Shown in pieces: positions 62,425 to 64,000 of a stretch of DNA of 64,000 nt. Position 1 is the first letter of the stretch. Each line of letters begins with the position of its first letter. Source of the DNA: an uncultured Lachnospiraceae bacterium (GTDB lineage Bacteria > Bacillota > Clostridia > Lachnospirales > Lachnospiraceae). Where the stretch lies: positions 1 to 64,000 of the forward strand of contig CASWRE010000007.1 in NCBI GenBank assembly GCA_949471785.1, in the 5' to 3' direction. The notes below the pieces were generated by a model that was not told the origin of the DNA, did not search any database, and worked only from the letters and a program-made list of their open reading frames with translations. The translations under genes were made by a program, and so were the position numbers.

Positions 62425-63877
62425 AACAGGCATAGAATTTAACAGACATGATTATGAATACGATGTCTATTCCCTGGTCAAGGCTTTTATCCCGGAGGAG
62501 GAAGTGGTGAGCTTTTACTCCGGAGAAACCCCGGCCGGGGATTTTGACCGTCTGTTCCGGGTGCTGTACGGGGACGGCGGGTATACCTGCATTGTGGAGG
62601 AACAGGGCGGGGAGACGCTCAGGGAGCAGGTGGAGCTGGCCAGCCCGGAAGACCGTTTTGCCACAAAGAATCTGCTCAAACAGACGGTCTATCGTATGTT
62701 CTCGGAGCTTACGTGCCGGACGCTGCCTTGGGGAACGCTGACGGGTATCCGGCCTGTCAAGCTGGCCATGCATCCTCTGGAAAAGGGACAGGATCGGAAA
62801 GAGATCGCCGCCGGTCTGCGTGACACCTATTTCCTGAGCGAGGAGAAGACGAATCTGGCCATTGATATAGCTGTCCGGGAGCGGGAGATTCTGCGGGGCA
62901 TGGATTATAAAAACGGTTACAGCCTGTATGTAGGTATTCCTTTCTGCCCCTCCATTTGCCTGTACTGTTCTTTTGGTTCCCATCCGTTGAAAAAATGGCG
63001 CAAACGGGTGGACGAGTATCTGGACTGCCTGATCCGGGAGATGGCTTTTACGGCGGAATATTTTTCGGACAAAAAGCTGCAGACTGTCTATATCGGCGGG
63101 GGTACGCCCACATCCCTGACCGCGTCTCAACTGGACAGGGTGCTGGGGGAGGTGGCGACGCGGTTCCCCATGGACGAAGTGCGTGAATTTACCGTGGAGG
63201 CCGGAAGGCCGGATACCATCACGGAGGAGAAGCTGGCGGTGATCCGCCGGTATCCCGTGAGCCGGATCTCCATCAATCCCCAAACCATGAACCAGGAGAC
63301 CCTGGATCTGGTGGGGCGTGGGCATACGGTACAGGAGATTACGGGTACGTTCCATATGGCCCGGGGTCTGGGCTTCGATAATATTAATATGGATCTGATC
63401 GTGGGGCTGCCCGGAGAAGGACAGGAGGAAGTGGCCCACACTCTGGAACAGATCCGGGAGCTGGAACCGGACAGCCTGACGGTTCACTCCCTGGCTCTGA
63501 AACGGGCCGCCCGTCTGAATCTGTTCAGGGATCGGTATAGGGAGATATCTTTCGCGAACAGCCAGGAGATCATGAGTCTTTGCGAGCAGACCGCCGCCGG
63601 GATGGGAATGAACCCCTATTATCTGTACCGCCAGAAAAATATGGCCGGTAATTTTGAGAATGTGGGCTATGCAAAAGCCGGCAAAGAAGGGATTTATAAT
63701 ATACTGATTATGGAGGAGAAACAGTCCATCGCGGCCCTCGGAGCCGGAAGCGTGTCGAAACGGGTGTATCCGGATGGGCTGATCAAGCGAAGCGAAAATG
63801 TGAAGGATGTTTCCCATTATATCGCAAGAATCGAGGAAATGATAGAGCGTAAAAAGCATCTTTTATGTGATTGCTGA
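62417..63877 (+). CDS. hemZ: HemZ-type coproporphyrinogen dehydrogenase-like radical SAM enzyme
   Basis: A 486-residue radical SAM enzyme. The cluster motif is CPSICLYCSFGS with CxxxCxxC, followed by YIGGGTPTSLT and VEAGRPDTIT. A long N-terminal domain of about 160 residues marks it as HemZ rather than HemN. The activity of HemZ is not firmly established; it was proposed for anaerobic haem synthesis. ATG 62417 lies behind GAGG and fits the family opening. Confidence 0.88.
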   Translation: MRRTGIEFNRHDYEYDVYSLVKAFIPEEEVVSFYSGETPAGDFDRLFRVLYGDGGYTCIVEEQGGETLREQVELASPEDRFATKNLLKQTVYRMFSELTCRTLPWGTLTGIRPVKLAMHPLEKGQDRKEIAAGLRDTYFLSEEKTNLAIDIAVREREILRGMDYKNGYSLYVGIPFCPSICLYCSFGSHPLKKWRKRVDEYLDCLIREMAFTAEYFSDKKLQTVYIGGGTPTSLTASQLDRVLGEVATRFPMDEVREFTVEAGRPDTITEEKLAVIRRYPVSRISINPQTMNQETLDLVGRGHTVQEITGTFHMARGLGFDNINMDLIVGLPGEGQEEVAHTLEQIRELEPDSLTVHSLALKRAARLNLFRDRYREISFANSQEIMSLCEQTAAGMGMNPYYLYRQKNMAGNFENVGYAKAGKEGIYNILIMEEKQSIAALGAGSVSKRVYPDGLIKRSENVKDVSHYIARIEEMIERKKHLLCDC

Positions 63878-63907
63878 TTGGATTTTTATTTGTAATACGA
63901 AAAATAC

Positions 63908-63936
63908 TTGACTTCTTGTATCCCTGTAAATATAAT
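63908..63936 (+). promoter_or_regulatory. Promoter of the last partial gene
   Basis: TTGACT (63908-63913) and TATAAT (63931-63936), 17-bp spacer, before ATG 63966. Confidence 0.75.
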
Positions 63937-63965
63937 GGCATATGGATGCAGAGAGGGGTGCGCCT

Positions 63966-64000
63966 ATGGGAAAAAGAGGACGTCCCAAAGCGGATGTGAT
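63966..64000 (+). CDS. Start of a gene cut by the window end
   Basis: ATG 63966 behind GAGAGGGG reads MGKRGRPKADV, a basic start seen in some DNA-binding regulators. Only 11 codons are visible, so the product is not identified. Confidence 0.55.
   Translation, partial: MGKRGRPKADV

Overview
The window looks like a chromosomal segment of a Gram-positive anaerobe of the class Clostridia, most likely Lachnospiraceae. This is inferred from gene content: a SCIFF (six-cysteine) peptide with its radical SAM maturase beside a fused SecDF, a HemZ-type radical SAM enzyme, LuxS, LytTR-type regulators, a GC-rich genome with AGGAGG-type ribosome binding sites, and a type IV pilus cluster with no outer-membrane secretin. 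No rRNA, tRNA or CRISPR array was seen. About 50 genes fill nearly all the sequence, mostly on the + strand.

Layout. 1-8.6 kb: a small cysteine-rich protein, a secreted protein of three Ig-like repeats, a HAD phosphatase, luxS followed by a homocysteine S-methyltransferase and a DUF362/ferredoxin protein, then an RluA-type pseudouridine synthase (-), a beta-propeller lactonase and aroC (-). 8.8-11.0 kb: a LytTR response regulator and a GHKL histidine kinase. 11.1-31.5 kb: a 20-kb type IV pilus cluster in the order pilT, a giant 3341-residue pilin-like protein with about 38 GLUG-type repeats, three minor pilin-like genes, a major pilin, a pilin-sized membrane protein, prepilin peptidase, pilC, a pilM-pilN fusion, pilO and pilB. 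31.5-44.6 kb: a rhomboid-like protein that lacks the catalytic residues, lysA, a secreted lysozyme-like protein, an HPr-kinase-like protein (-), an HtrA protease, an L,D-transpeptidase with a Lys-Asp tail, a HAD phosphatase, a lone LytTR domain, mutY and a glycosyltransferase.

44.6-47.3 kb holds the most striking feature. A 1845-bp element carrying only a large serine recombinase and a 56-residue overlapping ORF sits inside a CwlC-like amidase gene (Amidase_3 plus SPOR). The two gene halves rejoin exactly in frame at a shared CA dinucleotide, restoring the zinc-binding histidine of LDAGHGG and a 255-residue enzyme. This is the arrangement expected of a skin-like element whose excision switches a cell wall hydrolase on. 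The sequence supports the junction directly; regulated excision is inference.

47.3-52.3 kb: a trigger-factor-like lipoprotein, a PAP2 phosphatase and a DUF218 protein in one overlapping operon, then a large repetitive surface protein. 52.5-64 kb: conserved clostridial housekeeping genes: a TIGR04086-like membrane protein, scifA and scifB separated by an attenuator-like hairpin, secDF, recJ, apt, rel, an MBL-fold hydrolase, hemZ and the first codons of a further gene.

Themes: the region is rich in cell-envelope functions (pilus, amidase, lysozyme-like protein, L,D-transpeptidase, HtrA, PAP2, surface proteins) and peptide signalling (LytTR system, LuxS, SCIFF). A structured dispersed repeat appears at about 8.69, 31.6 and 49.85 kb. 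Start codons were chosen by ribosome binding site and family N-terminus, so several genes are shorter than their longest open frame.
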